This document shows, one piece after another, positions 52,998-62,630 of a DNA stretch of 64,000 bases. This stretch comes from Candidatus Hydrogenedentota bacterium (GTDB lineage: Bacteria > Hydrogenedentota > Hydrogenedentia > Hydrogenedentales > SLHB01). A program made the position numbers and the translations under genes. Position 1 is the stretch's first letter, and each line of letters starts with the position of its first letter. The notes below the pieces were generated by a model. The model was not told the DNA's origin and did no database searches. It was given only the letters and a program-made list of their open reading frames with translations. The stretch covers positions 57,509 through 121,508 of the forward strand of contig JADLHJ010000113.1 in assembly GCA_020848835.1 (NCBI GenBank), given 5' to 3'.

Positions 52998-53215
52998 GGG
53001 GCAACCCTCGGGTGTTCCGCGCGCGCCATCCCAAGGGTGTTCCGCATACACCCCGCGCCACGCTGCGTATGTTATACACCCGATGCCTTTAGAGTTCCAC
53101 GGAAGATTTCAAGCGCGCAGCGCATTTTCTCATGCACAAGACCATTGGCGTATTTTCCCGCGCTCACATCAACCCAATCTTCCTATTCCTCCCACCCACC
53201 ACGTAGAATATATCC

Positions 53216-54055
53216 ATGTCCCTGCACGAACTTATTTGCACCGAAGTCTGGGGCGGCAACGGCAACATCTTCACCGACCTTGTCATCCCCGGTCTCACGG
53301 GCGTTATCTACTCCAACGCCTGCGGCGGCGACAAAGGCGGCGACGTCTACTACGCCACCGCCTGTTCCTCAGGATTGATTGGCCGGCTCTGCCTTGCCGA
53401 CGTCGCGGGCCACGGTGAAGAAGTTGCGCAGATCAGCGGATGGCTGCACGACGTTATGCGCGGTAATATGGAGCGTCGCGATCCCTCGCGCGTGTTCTCG
53501 GCGATGAACCGCAAGGTGGATGAATTCGGCTTTCACGCGCTCACGACCGCCGTGTGCATCAACTACCACGCGTTGCGCACAGAGCTCCGTTACTGCAATG
53601 CGGGCCACCCGCCCGCGTTGGTTTGGAAGCGCAGCGATCCGAACTGGCAGCCGCTCGCTGTCGAAGCGGTGCCCGCTGCAAAATTTTCCAACTTGCCTTT
53701 TGGCGTCACTGCGGACTGCAAGTACGGCTTCTCCTTACTCCCCTTGGGCGAAGGCGCGCGGCTATTCGTATATTCCGACGGCGTCACCGAGACCCCTGCG
53801 CCGGAATCGCGCGACCTTTTCGGTGACGAGCAGCTCGTGTCGGTTCTGTCCAACACCACTGGTATGACGCCGCGGGCCGCCTGTGAGCATGTTCTAAACA
53901 GACTGCGCGCATTTACCTGCAGCGAAAACCTGACGCACGACGACGTGACCTTTATTCTCCTTGAAGTAAAGGCGCACGACCCGCGTCCATTTATCTTTCA
54001 TCTGGTCCGCAATCAATTTCGGAGACTGACGACGCGTTTCTTCCATTCCGAGTAG
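53216..54055 (+). CDS. SpoIIE-type PP2C serine/threonine phosphatase
   Basis: A 279-residue stand-alone phosphatase. Motifs: GGDVYY (about 42-47), LADVAGHGEE (about 60-69), CNAGHPPAL (about 127) and VYSDGVTE (about 188), the metal-binding set of the family. It has no sensor domain. It likely removes phosphate from an anti-anti-sigma factor in a partner-switching system or from another Ser/Thr substrate; the partner is not in this window. Confidence 0.9.
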   Translation: MSLHELICTEVWGGNGNIFTDLVIPGLTGVIYSNACGGDKGGDVYYATACSSGLIGRLCLADVAGHGEEVAQISGWLHDVMRGNMERRDPSRVFSAMNRKVDEFGFHALTTAVCINYHALRTELRYCNAGHPPALVWKRSDPNWQPLAVEAVPAAKFSNLPFGVTADCKYGFSLLPLGEGARLFVYSDGVTETPAPESRDLFGDEQLVSVLSNTTGMTPRAACEHVLNRLRAFTCSENLTHDDVTFILLEVKAHDPRPFIFHLVRNQFRRLTTRFFHSE

Positions 54056-54070
54056 CGTGAGGCATAATAT

Positions 54071-54121
54071 TTCTTGAATTTCAAGTTATAACTTGACAAA
54101 TACTCCGCAAACCCCTAAGAT
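54071..54121 (+). promoter_or_regulatory. Sigma70-type promoter overlapped by two palindromes
   Basis: TTGACA (54093-54098), 17-bp spacer, TAAGAT (54116-54121). Just upstream, CTTGAA-T-TTCAAG and the perfect AAGTTATAACTT (54083-54094) flank and touch the -35. They could be an operator. The TTG of TTGACA is therefore a promoter base, not a start codon, although it can be read as one. Confidence 0.6.
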
Positions 54122-54143
54122 TGTAGATGTGAGCGTCTCGCGA

Positions 54144-54800
54144 ATGATAGCCCCGGGGGTCGCCACCGTGATCGCAGGGGGATTGATTGCGGGTCTCTTG
54201 GCAGTGTACCCAACATTGGCACGAGTAACCCGGGATGCCGGTGTACCTATTGATCAGCCCACAGTTGCAGCCGAGTCCCGGCTGGAACCGATTGATGGGG
54301 GTAACGCCCTAGCCTTCGCAAAGGCGCTCCAAGCGAACGATTGCGATGAGGTCATCCGCCTAACTTCGTGGATGTCCGACCGCTTGCGGCGCGTAGCACT
54401 TGAATCGTCCGACCCAGCCAAGCTGGAGTCCGCGCGCAAAAAGCTCTGCGAGAAAATCCTCGCGCGACCTTATGAAGACAATATCCTGCGCACGGAGGGA
54501 ATCGAAGACCAGTTTATTTTCGCTCCCGGCGCGCAGTTTGCTGTGGAGTCGAAAGACGAAGGCCGAACCGATCTGGGCACGGCAGTCGCCGAACGCGTGT
54601 GGATACGCGTCACGTATCCGCGCCGGGAGACGGCACCGCTGGCGCCGGTTGCCGAGGGCAGCCCGGACATGAAGCCCGTACGCCAATGGCTGGCCGGCGT
54701 GAACTTGTCGAAAGAAAACAGCCTCGTGCTGAAAGCGTCCGTACAGGGGAACATCGAAATCAAACGGGACTCGGCCAAGTTCGACTGGCCACAGGGATAG
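54144..54800 (+). CDS. Single-pass membrane protein of unknown function
   Basis: A 218-residue protein with a membrane helix at its start (VATVIAGGLIAGLLAVYP) and an extracytoplasmic alpha/beta domain (about 55-215) with a Cys-Asp-Glu and a late VRVTYPRRE strand. No family recognised. I set the start at ATG 54144 because a strong promoter (TTGACA-17-TAAGAT) occupies the region where a TTG start (54093) could be drawn. The next gene starts 10 bp downstream. Confidence 0.6.
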   Translation: MIAPGVATVIAGGLIAGLLAVYPTLARVTRDAGVPIDQPTVAAESRLEPIDGGNALAFAKALQANDCDEVIRLTSWMSDRLRRVALESSDPAKLESARKKLCEKILARPYEDNILRTEGIEDQFIFAPGAQFAVESKDEGRTDLGTAVAERVWIRVTYPRRETAPLAPVAEGSPDMKPVRQWLAGVNLSKENSLVLKASVQGNIEIKRDSAKFDWPQG

Positions 54801-54810
54801 GAGGGGACCA

Positions 54811-55245
54811 ATGGCGCTCGCTAGTTGCAGCAAATGTAAGAAACTATTTCAAAAAATACGAAAGAGTATCTGCCCGGCCTGCGAAGCCGCGGAAGAAGAT
54901 AGCTACGAAGTGGTGCGCGCCTACCTCTCTGAACACCCCGGCGTGAACGCGGAACAGGTCGCCGAAGGCACCGGCATTCCCATCGAGACCGTGCTTCGCT
55001 TCATCGAAGAGGGACGTGTCGAAGCACAAGGATCCGTTTCAAACGTGCGTTGCGGCCAGTGCGGCAAACCCGCCATCAGCCCCACCAAACGGCTCTGCGA
55101 AGCCTGCCTCGCCAAACTCAACGTCCAACTCGCGCAACAACAATCCAAGATCCGACTGCCCGAAAAGAAAGACGTGGACGTCGGCAAAGCCCTTAACACC
55201 TTCCGCGTCCCCATGAAAAGCCACGACATCCCCGGCGTCGACTAG
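54811..55245 (+). CDS. YvyF-like flagellar-operon zinc protein
   Basis: A 144-residue protein. The N-terminal zinc site is CSKC (6-9) with CPAC (about 21-24), then VVRAYLSEHPGVNAEQVAEGTGI and IRFIEEGRV, the layout of the YvyF (TIGR03826) flagellar-operon regulator. A second Cys set, CGQC (about 78-81) and CEAC (about 93-96), follows. AGGAGG lies before the ATG. Together with the YjfB-like gene it suggests a flagellate organism. The gene follows its upstream neighbour by 10 bp. Confidence 0.75.
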   Translation: MALASCSKCKKLFQKIRKSICPACEAAEEDSYEVVRAYLSEHPGVNAEQVAEGTGIPIETVLRFIEEGRVEAQGSVSNVRCGQCGKPAISPTKRLCEACLAKLNVQLAQQQSKIRLPEKKDVDVGKALNTFRVPMKSHDIPGVD

Positions 55246-55272
55246 CGCTTACTACCGAATTGAAGGAGCAAA

Positions 55273-55303
55273 GGGGACCGTCACCGTTTCGGTGGCTGTC
55301 CCC
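55273..55303 (+). terminator. Terminator-like hairpin after the YvyF-like gene
   Basis: Stem GGGGACCGTCACCG with CGGTGGCTGTCCCC (one mismatch), loop TTT, then TGTATT. It lies 28 bp after the stop codon. Confidence 0.65.
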
Positions 55304-55434
55304 TGTATTGTGCAAAACTATTTGCTGTTAGCGCCTACTAGAGAACGCCCGATTTGCACACGAGTCGCTTTACGTGTCCAACAGTGCAATCGGCAAACGA
55401 GTTCATCAATCTGCGTCGTCTCCGGACAGCCTGT

Positions 55435-57162
55435 TTATCGTCCCCAGCGCTGCACCAGCGGTTGTTTCAGTTGCGTCGATGCGTTGCTGAACGCCGCGTA
55501 ACGTTGGTCGCCTTCGCCTAAGTACGCTGGGTAGAACGCCATCTTCTCCACATACGTCGAACCGGGATCAACTTTGATGATCGGTCCGCGCTGATAGTCG
55601 CTGAACGGATACACCCAGCCGCGCGTGAAGTACGTGAGCGGAACGTTCCAGAAGTGGTGGTAGTACAAATAAAACGCGGCGCGATGCGTGGTTGCTTCGC
55701 CGCTATTCGCGTTAAACGAGATTGACGACTGGATAATCTCGCTCACGCCGTAGTTGTAGTTTTCGTCCGTCATCGCGAGCCAGGGCACATCCTGCTCCAC
55801 GCGCGTGCCCCATTCGTCCTGCCAGTTCGGACCGTGCGCTGTGCGAATCGTGTGCAACGCACCGTTCTTCTCCTGCCACACGAAGTTCGTGACGAGATGC
55901 GAATCGAGCACGAGTTCGCCGTTGCGAATCGCGGATGCATTCAACTCGTCGCGCACTTCCGTTACCGTCGTACATTTCATGTAGGGCACATTCGAGTAGA
56001 ACGTATACGTCACCGATGCGTAGACCTGCGGTGTGTAGCCGGGCATGCGGCCGCGGTTCGTGATGCGAAACATGATCGGGCCGTTTGCGGTGATCGTCGT
56101 GTTGTCAGGCGGGTTCCACGCGAAGGTGTGGCCCCAATAGCCATTGTCCGAAAACGAATCCGGGTTCCAATGCGCGGCGAGCGTAAGCGAGTTCGTCAAA
56201 ATTGGCGCGGGCGAATCGTCGCGCCCTTTGAGAAGAAACGATTTCACCTGGCCCGAGGCGTCATCGAGATCCGTCGTGAAAAAATTGTTCTCGACCATAA
56301 AGCCCGGCAAGTTTCCGCTGATCTTAAGATCTGTATCCGCGGCGGGCGCGGCCGGCGGCGTCGCGTTGCCATACAGCGCGACATAAACCTGCGCGCCGTT
56401 CGCCGGCACACTCGCGAGAAACACGGCCTCCACCGACTGCGAAGGATGTTGCAGATAGTTAGGGTTCGAAGTTCCGGGCGGACGTCCTTCAAATCGCTTT
56501 GGATTAAACGTCTGCATCGCCACCGGCGTCAGCGCGCCTTCCGCATCGACGGCAAACAAGCGCACTTCACTTTCCAAATCCGCGCAATCTTCCTTCCGTG
56601 CGGTGAGCGAAAATTCAACCGGTTCGTTCGTGCGCGCTTGCCCTGCAGGCTCGCTCAGCACCACTGACTGATAGCGCGTCCAACCCGCGGGCACGCCCTT
56701 CGACGCAGGCGCTTTCGCCTTGAACGTTTTCACAACAGGCTCTTTCTTGCCCTCTGCGCCGATCTGCACTTCGATCGTCGTGTCTTCATCGTTGTGCCAC
56801 ACCGATCGCGTGACGAGCACGACATTCGGCGCGGACGACGCCTCGCGCGTTATCCAACCCGACTGCACATGCGAGAAGCCATCGATAAAAATATAGAACG
56901 AATCGGAATCGACGCCGTTCACCAGCACCTTCGACACCGTCGCGCCTTTGCCTTCGTTCCAATTGCCGAGCGGCATCGCGATCTCGTAATAGGGATACGC
57001 AACCGTCGGCGCGATGAAAGTCACATCGCTCACATTCTTCGGATCGTAGGGCGTGTCATAGAGCACGTTGCCGTCGCCGACATCGCGCCCCTTTTCAACG
57101 GACACCGGCTGCGCATTCGCAATGATGCAGAAGAGCAGCGTCGTAATGGTTAGCATTCTCAT
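55435..57162 (-). CDS. Secreted beta-sandwich protein, paralogue A
   Basis: A 575-residue exported protein with signal peptide 1-17. It has an N-terminal beta domain, then a core with the block VYVALYGNATPP...DLKISGNLPGFMVENNFFTTDL, followed by strands rich in Trp/Tyr (WGHTFAWNPPD). The paralogue 5 bp upstream has the same core (YLAYGNP...DLKITKG...VENEKYSFYL). Lyase or glycan-binding activity is conceivable; nothing catalytic stands out. GGAG lies 7 nt before the ATG. Confidence 0.65.
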   Translation of the reverse strand: MRMLTITTLLFCIIANAQPVSVEKGRDVGDGNVLYDTPYDPKNVSDVTFIAPTVAYPYYEIAMPLGNWNEGKGATVSKVLVNGVDSDSFYIFIDGFSHVQSGWITREASSAPNVVLVTRSVWHNDEDTTIEVQIGAEGKKEPVVKTFKAKAPASKGVPAGWTRYQSVVLSEPAGQARTNEPVEFSLTARKEDCADLESEVRLFAVDAEGALTPVAMQTFNPKRFEGRPPGTSNPNYLQHPSQSVEAVFLASVPANGAQVYVALYGNATPPAAPAADTDLKISGNLPGFMVENNFFTTDLDDASGQVKSFLLKGRDDSPAPILTNSLTLAAHWNPDSFSDNGYWGHTFAWNPPDNTTITANGPIMFRITNRGRMPGYTPQVYASVTYTFYSNVPYMKCTTVTEVRDELNASAIRNGELVLDSHLVTNFVWQEKNGALHTIRTAHGPNWQDEWGTRVEQDVPWLAMTDENYNYGVSEIIQSSISFNANSGEATTHRAAFYLYYHHFWNVPLTYFTRGWVYPFSDYQRGPIIKVDPGSTYVEKMAFYPAYLGEGDQRYAAFSNASTQLKQPLVQRWGR

Positions 57163-57166
57163 TGCG

Positions 57167-59374
57167 CTACTCCTTCTTCGGTTCTTCGTTTGCTTTGTGA
57201 CCGCTCACCGCGCCGGCCACGCCTTCGTCAAACGGCATCGTAAGAATCGGCATCACCCACGTCTCCGGCGTGCGGTGGTTCGTCGCCGCCCACTCGTGAA
57301 CGCGCAACGGATTGGTGAGTAGTTTTTGTTGCACCTTGATCTCCGCGAATGGATCGTCGCCCTTCGCGAAGCGGAACGGGATCCATGCGTTCTTGTCGTG
57401 GTAATACGCGCCCGCGCGCACGGGCATCATACGCGTGAAATTGTTGCCGCCGAAGGGATAGACAAGCGGCCGCGAGATGTAGACCCACGGACCGTTCTGC
57501 ACGTAGTAATATGGCTGCGCTTCGCTCGGCTCGTGACCGTAACGATTCCCGTTTGCGTATTCGATCGCAATGGTCGCGAAGCCAACTTTTTTTTCGCGGT
57601 TCACCAGCGCCATCCACGGCGTGTCCGCGGGAATCTCGAGCGCGTGGATTGGATGTTTGCGCGCGGATTCGACATCGAGTGTTTGCTGCTTGCCGAGCGC
57701 ATCTTCCCACACGAATTCTTTCAACACTTCGTGGTTGAACACGATCTCCGCGTTGCGCATCGCTTGCACGAACATGTCCTTGCCCACTTCCATAAATGAT
57801 GACACGATAACGTAGGGTTTGTGCGCATAGAACGAATAGCCCACGCTCGCAACGACGGAATCCATGTGAGGCAAAGGCGCGTAGCGGCGCGTGCGATGGA
57901 GCAGTGGACCGTTGATCTGATCGAAGATGGGCGTTTCCCAATCGCTGATGTGCACCCACGGCGTCGGCGGTGAATAGATGTCCGGGCTCCAGTGCACCGC
58001 GCCATTGGTTTCAAGTTTGTGCTCGAGCAGGACGGGATCGCCTTCGCCGCGAATGGTAATCGTCTCCACCGATCCGCTGTTCTCGGAAAGATAGAAACTA
58101 TATTTTTCGTTCTCAACGGTCTGGCTAAGGCGTTCCCCCTTGGTAATCTTCAGATCGCTTTCGAGCGCGATCTTCTCCGCTTTCGGATTGCCGTAGGCGA
58201 GGTAGTAGACTTTCTTTTCATACGGCGCGACATCGGCGAAGAAAACCAACTCGAGTGTTGTCGTCGCATCGTAGCGATGCACGAGCGCGCCCGTCTCCGG
58301 ATCTTTTTCTTCTGAGTTCAGCAGCTTCTCGTCGCGCCAAATCGTGACGTTGGTAATCTGCGATGGCGCAACCACCCAACCGTCCGCGCCAGCTTTTGGA
58401 TGCGTGGGATCGTATGTGACGATCCGCACTTCGTTCTCCGGCTTCTTGATGTCATCAGCGAACACCGCGACCATCACCTGCACCGGTTCCTGATCGCGGC
58501 GCAGGCCTGCCGTTTCCTCAACAACCAGCGACGCCGAGTGCGGCCACTCCGCGCTCCAATAACCGCCGCTTGGGGGCGCTTCGCCTTCGGCGGTGTAGAC
58601 GGTTTCCTTGCCGGCCTCATCGGCCACGGTGACCTTCATCGAATGCTTCGAACCATTCAGCCAATACAGCGGCGCGGTCACGCTGAAACTGCGCGTGCCT
58701 TCGACGATACCCTCGTAGCTTTCGCCCTCCGGCTTCGCGTCCTTCGCTTTCTCCGGCATTGGCTTGCCGGAATTGAAGTAGCGCGCATCGCGCACTTTCG
58801 CGCCATCCACTTCAACCGATTTCACCTTGCCGGGCTGCACAATTTCCTTCGGTACGCTCAGCGAGATCTGGTGATACGGCGCTTCCGGCGTAGGCATCGC
58901 AAACCCAACACCCGCGCTACCGCGCTTGTTCGGTGCGGTCTTGGAAGTGGCGACCTTTACGTGCTCACCCTTTTCTGTCGTGCCTTCGACCGCCACGGCG
59001 TAGTTTTTATTCGGCTCCCAGTTCGCGTAGAGCGACACGGTAAAGTTCTCATCACCGTGTACCACACGATGGCCGTTGAAAATCCCTTGGTTGGCGACGA
59101 CATACGTCTCGCACGGGGTATCGTTCACCTTCACGCTCTCGACGCGAAACGAAGGCGACCCTTTCGGAAAATGCGCGACGATGTCGTAGGTTACGCCCGT
59201 CGTTTCGGATACACCTCCGAAGGTGATGTCCTTCGGTGTCGAAGGCCCATTCGGCTCGGTGAATCCCGAAGGCCGCGGTTGCAGCGCGCTGAAGGGTGCG
59301 GTGTCCGCCGCATACACGGCAATCGCCATGAGCAGTGACAAGAAGAACATCAAGTGCCGTCGCTTCGTGTGCAT
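57167..59374 (-). CDS. Secreted beta-sandwich protein, paralogue B
   Basis: A 735-residue exported protein with signal peptide 1-22 and about 160 extra residues at its N-terminus (two Ig-like beta domains) compared with its neighbour. The shared core (about 400-700) includes a VENEKYSFYL block and a Trp-rich strand series; the tail is Glu/Lys-rich. GGAGG lies 5 nt before the ATG. The two genes are 4 bp apart and form one transcript with the ceramidase-like gene upstream, suggesting a shared extracellular substrate. Confidence 0.65.
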   Translation of the reverse strand: MHTKRRHLMFFLSLLMAIAVYAADTAPFSALQPRPSGFTEPNGPSTPKDITFGGVSETTGVTYDIVAHFPKGSPSFRVESVKVNDTPCETYVVANQGIFNGHRVVHGDENFTVSLYANWEPNKNYAVAVEGTTEKGEHVKVATSKTAPNKRGSAGVGFAMPTPEAPYHQISLSVPKEIVQPGKVKSVEVDGAKVRDARYFNSGKPMPEKAKDAKPEGESYEGIVEGTRSFSVTAPLYWLNGSKHSMKVTVADEAGKETVYTAEGEAPPSGGYWSAEWPHSASLVVEETAGLRRDQEPVQVMVAVFADDIKKPENEVRIVTYDPTHPKAGADGWVVAPSQITNVTIWRDEKLLNSEEKDPETGALVHRYDATTTLELVFFADVAPYEKKVYYLAYGNPKAEKIALESDLKITKGERLSQTVENEKYSFYLSENSGSVETITIRGEGDPVLLEHKLETNGAVHWSPDIYSPPTPWVHISDWETPIFDQINGPLLHRTRRYAPLPHMDSVVASVGYSFYAHKPYVIVSSFMEVGKDMFVQAMRNAEIVFNHEVLKEFVWEDALGKQQTLDVESARKHPIHALEIPADTPWMALVNREKKVGFATIAIEYANGNRYGHEPSEAQPYYYVQNGPWVYISRPLVYPFGGNNFTRMMPVRAGAYYHDKNAWIPFRFAKGDDPFAEIKVQQKLLTNPLRVHEWAATNHRTPETWVMPILTMPFDEGVAGAVSGHKANEEPKKE

Positions 59375-59422
59375 AATCGCCTCCGCATAAATTAGGAATC
59401 CGCAACACGTATCGAATCGTAT

Positions 59423-60790
59423 CTAGTGCAGCAATGTCTCCATTGCTTTCGTCAACACACCTTCCACTTCCGGTGCCGTGCGCGACACGTGCGCACCGGT
59501 TTCATAGCCGCCCTGCGTGTACGAAATAGCCGTGCCGATGTAACCCATGCCGTAATTGCCGTAAGCCGCCATGCAAACCGGCGCATCGGGTTTCATCGCC
59601 TGCGCGGCGAGCTGGTATTCGATGAAAAGTTCGCCGGGCATGTGCAGTATCGAAACGTTGCCCAGCTTCAAATTCACGAGTGTAATCTTGTGACCGGATT
59701 TACAGCGTTCGATCCACGCGAGTTCGTTCGCGGACATCTGGCGTTGGCCTTTATCGAGCGATGCATCCGCGAGAATCGCGCGCTCCTTGTCTTCCGGTAC
59801 ATCCGCGCGCAACGGCAGTTCGACATCGAGCGTCTTCCACTGCAGATCGTTCGCCGTGATCGGCTTCTTTTCCGTCGCAGCCCACGCCTTTTTCATGCCA
59901 TCCGCAAGACGCCCCGCCAGCGCAGGACGATTCACCGGATTGCCGTCGTTGTATTTCCCCGCGGTCACATTGCCGCTCGCGCCATTGAAATGTATCCACG
60001 CGACGCCGGGAAATTCGTCTTCACACATCTTGCGCGCAATACCCGGAAAATCCCAAGTCACTTGCCCGAAGCCGTAGTAACTCTGAGGATGCGTCGCGTA
60101 ATACGTGATCACAGCGACGGGTTTATCGCCATTCCAAAAGCTCACCGCGCGTACGAGCGGATCGATCGTGCCCACAGGTTGCGCGCGTGCTTCGGGGTCT
60201 TTTGTTGCCGACCAACGGATCCATTTCACCTTACCGTCTGGCCCCAGCACGCGGCGGTTCGACGCTACATCGATCACCTCTGCTTTACCAAAGCCAACCT
60301 GTGTGATCGGTTGTGGACTCTTAATCGTTTCGGCGATGGCAGCGCTTGTTTTCTCTAGAGCTTCCTGCGCGTGCGCGACGTTGAACCCCGAGCCACTCAT
60401 CCCATTCGCCGCGAGAATTTCTTCTGTGCTCGCATCAAACTCCGGCGCGTCGTGCTGGTGCAGGCAATGCACCGCGACACGATCTGGGGTTGTGTTTGCG
60501 GTTTTCGCGAGCGTCTCGCGCCAAATGTCATGGGATGCATTCGCAATACCGACAACATCCAGCGCGCACAACACGATGGGCTGTTGCCCCTCCGGAAGAA
60601 TGATCACCCCGCGCGCTGTCAGCGGATCGTCAACCCCACGCACCGGCACGACCGCGCCACCGCACAAAGGCGAACCCTTGGGCGGCGTAATCTCGGTCTT
60701 AAACGTGCAAATCGAAATGCCCTGGGCAAACGATTGCAGCGGAAAAGTCAGAATGGATAAGAAAACAAAAACGCGCCCAAAAACCCGCAT
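59423..60790 (-). CDS. Secreted ceramidase-like protein, second copy
   Basis: A 455-residue exported protein with signal peptide 1-22. It has the ceramidase-type layout: CTFKTEITPPKGSPL opening, the metal motif HCLHQHDAPE (where the other copy has STHVHSAPD), TYYATHPQS and NGASGN. Its closest relatives in environmental bacteria act on unknown lipids or sugars. ATG at 60790 with GAGGA 6 nt upstream; a much longer frame is not supported. Probably the first gene of the three-gene set with paralogues B and A. Confidence 0.8.
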   Translation of the reverse strand: MRVFGRVFVFLSILTFPLQSFAQGISICTFKTEITPPKGSPLCGGAVVPVRGVDDPLTARGVIILPEGQQPIVLCALDVVGIANASHDIWRETLAKTANTTPDRVAVHCLHQHDAPEFDASTEEILAANGMSGSGFNVAHAQEALEKTSAAIAETIKSPQPITQVGFGKAEVIDVASNRRVLGPDGKVKWIRWSATKDPEARAQPVGTIDPLVRAVSFWNGDKPVAVITYYATHPQSYYGFGQVTWDFPGIARKMCEDEFPGVAWIHFNGASGNVTAGKYNDGNPVNRPALAGRLADGMKKAWAATEKKPITANDLQWKTLDVELPLRADVPEDKERAILADASLDKGQRQMSANELAWIERCKSGHKITLVNLKLGNVSILHMPGELFIEYQLAAQAMKPDAPVCMAAYGNYGMGYIGTAISYTQGGYETGAHVSRTAPEVEGVLTKAMETLLH

Positions 60791-60941
60791 GCGATTCCTC
60801 ACACCATTTTCGAAACGAGCCGAAGTTCCGGCAGCCGCCGGTAGTTGCGTCCCAAGCGCAACCCACGCCAGCCAGCATAGTGCAGAAAGGCGCGATTCCA
60901 ATTCAACGCGCCGGATTTCGGGAAAATTCATGCAGTACAAA

Positions 60942-61018
60942 TAACCACGGAGACACGGAGAGCACGGAGCGGGTTAAATTCAATTTCTCCCTCCGTAAAC
61001 TCCGTGTCTCCGTGGTTA
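60942..61018. repeat. Inverted repeat of the CCACGGAGACACGGAG type
   Basis: Arms 60942-60960 and 61000-61018 are 19-bp perfect reverse complements (TAACCACGGAGACACGGAG). This word is a familiar dispersed intergenic element in planctomycete- and verrucomicrobia-like genomes. It lies between divergent genes and may mark the 5' regions of both. Confidence 0.7.
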
Positions 61019-61087
61019 AAAATCTTCGCGTTAAGTTGTTAGAATAGTCGGAATTGCTTGCCGCAGCGAAAAGAGGGTCTCAGTCAA

Positions 61088-62593
61088 ATGCTTTCCTACC
61101 TACTCTTGTTTTCTGTTCTCTGCGCGGACAAACCGATGATGATCATCAACGAAGACAACAGCCACTTCTTCGGGTCCCGCGCTGCCAACGACATGACCAT
61201 CGACGGCCTGAACGCCTTCGTCGATCAATACGCGAACACCGCCGTCACGCACCTCTTCCTCAACCCCAATGCGATGACCGCCAGCTTCGATTCAAAAACA
61301 CGCGACGCAATTTGGGAAACCAGAAACCAGGTCATTCCCCCAGACATCCCTTTCGCGAAGGCTTGGGTGGACAACGCGCGCTTGCTGAAAGAACGGGGAC
61401 TCGATCCCTACGCCGTGTGGATCGCGCGCAGTCGCGAGAAAAATATTTCGCCGTGGCTGACTATGCGCATGAACGACATTCACGACGTCGATAACACGAC
61501 CAACTACATGCACAGCACCTACTGGCTCACGCATCCCGAATACTGGCGCGTGCCGTACGAGAGCAAAAAGAGCTGGACCGATCGCGCGCTGAACTACGCA
61601 ATGCCCGCCGTACGCGAACACAACATGGCCTTTCTTGCCGAACTGCTCGAACGTTACGACCCCGACGGCATCGAACTCGATTGGATGCGTTTTGGCTATC
61701 ACTTCCGTTTGGGACAGGAGCGCGCGGGCGCGGAAATCCTCACGCAGTTCATGCGAGACGCACGCACACTCACCGATGCGTGGTCGAAGAAACGCGGCCA
61801 CCCGATCCAACTCGGCGCGCGCGTGCCCGCCGATCCCGATGCGGCCGTTGGTCTCGGTATGGACGGTGTGCGCTGGGCGCGCGAAGGCTTAATCGATCTG
61901 CTCGTACCCACGCCATTCTGGGCCACCGCCGATTTCGATATCCCCGTGGAAGAATGGAAAAAACGCATCGACGACGCCACCGCGCACGTGAAGATCGCCC
62001 CCGGCACCGAAGTCCTCCTGCGCGCATACCCCGGCGGCGAAGCAATCACAAACGATCTCGCATCTGTCTACGGCTTTGCATCCGGCGCATGGGCCCGCGG
62101 CGCAGATGCCATCTACCTCTTCAACTACATGGACCCCGCGCCCATCCTCGGCGGCACCGAAGCCTACCGCACACTTCTCGAAAAAGGATTATCTCCCGAT
62201 TTCGTCAACACACAACCGCGCCGCTACGTCATCACCTATCGCGATACAGTACCTGCAGGTGTGTCGAACAACGCGCAGTTGCCATTTGATTTGAATCAAA
62301 ACTTCGCGGAGCTTCGCTTCTACGTTCCGGCGGTATCTGATGAGTCGAAGATAAGCTTATTCATCGGATTTGCGGATATGGCCCCTGCGGACATCTCCGC
62401 ATCATTGAATGGAAGCAAAGACGCGGAGCGGATCAGTCAAGAAGTACCGGAATCCGTCATTGATGTAAAGTCCGCTCTACGGTTCGTATTGCCCGCGAAT
62501 GCGCTCGAGACGGGACAGAACGTTGTTCGCATTGCGCCGATAGTAACTACCGCAACAGGCCGAATCACATGGGCCGAGTTACACGCTGAGTAA
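61088..62593 (+). CDS. Secreted glycoside-hydrolase-like (beta/alpha)8 protein
   Basis: A 501-residue exported protein with a short signal peptide. A TIM-barrel of the family-10-like/GHL10 type spans about 20-390: it opens MMIINEDNSHF, has ARSREKNISPWLTMRMNDIHD, the likely acidic pair in DGIELDWMRFGYHF, then VLLRAYPGG; a C-terminal beta domain (about 400-501) follows. Substrate unknown. ATG at 61088, with GAGGG about 10 nt upstream; a TTG at 61058 would remove the signal-like start. Confidence 0.7.
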   Translation: MLSYLLLFSVLCADKPMMIINEDNSHFFGSRAANDMTIDGLNAFVDQYANTAVTHLFLNPNAMTASFDSKTRDAIWETRNQVIPPDIPFAKAWVDNARLLKERGLDPYAVWIARSREKNISPWLTMRMNDIHDVDNTTNYMHSTYWLTHPEYWRVPYESKKSWTDRALNYAMPAVREHNMAFLAELLERYDPDGIELDWMRFGYHFRLGQERAGAEILTQFMRDARTLTDAWSKKRGHPIQLGARVPADPDAAVGLGMDGVRWAREGLIDLLVPTPFWATADFDIPVEEWKKRIDDATAHVKIAPGTEVLLRAYPGGEAITNDLASVYGFASGAWARGADAIYLFNYMDPAPILGGTEAYRTLLEKGLSPDFVNTQPRRYVITYRDTVPAGVSNNAQLPFDLNQNFAELRFYVPAVSDESKISLFIGFADMAPADISASLNGSKDAERISQEVPESVIDVKSALRFVLPANALETGQNVVRIAPIVTTATGRITWAELHAE

Positions 62594-62630
62594 TTAAAGC
62601 CAAATCAATCTGAGGAATTACATCCGCGCA

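Noticed and set aside
54093..54143. TTG start for the membrane protein
   Set aside because: The bases form the -35 box of a near-consensus promoter.
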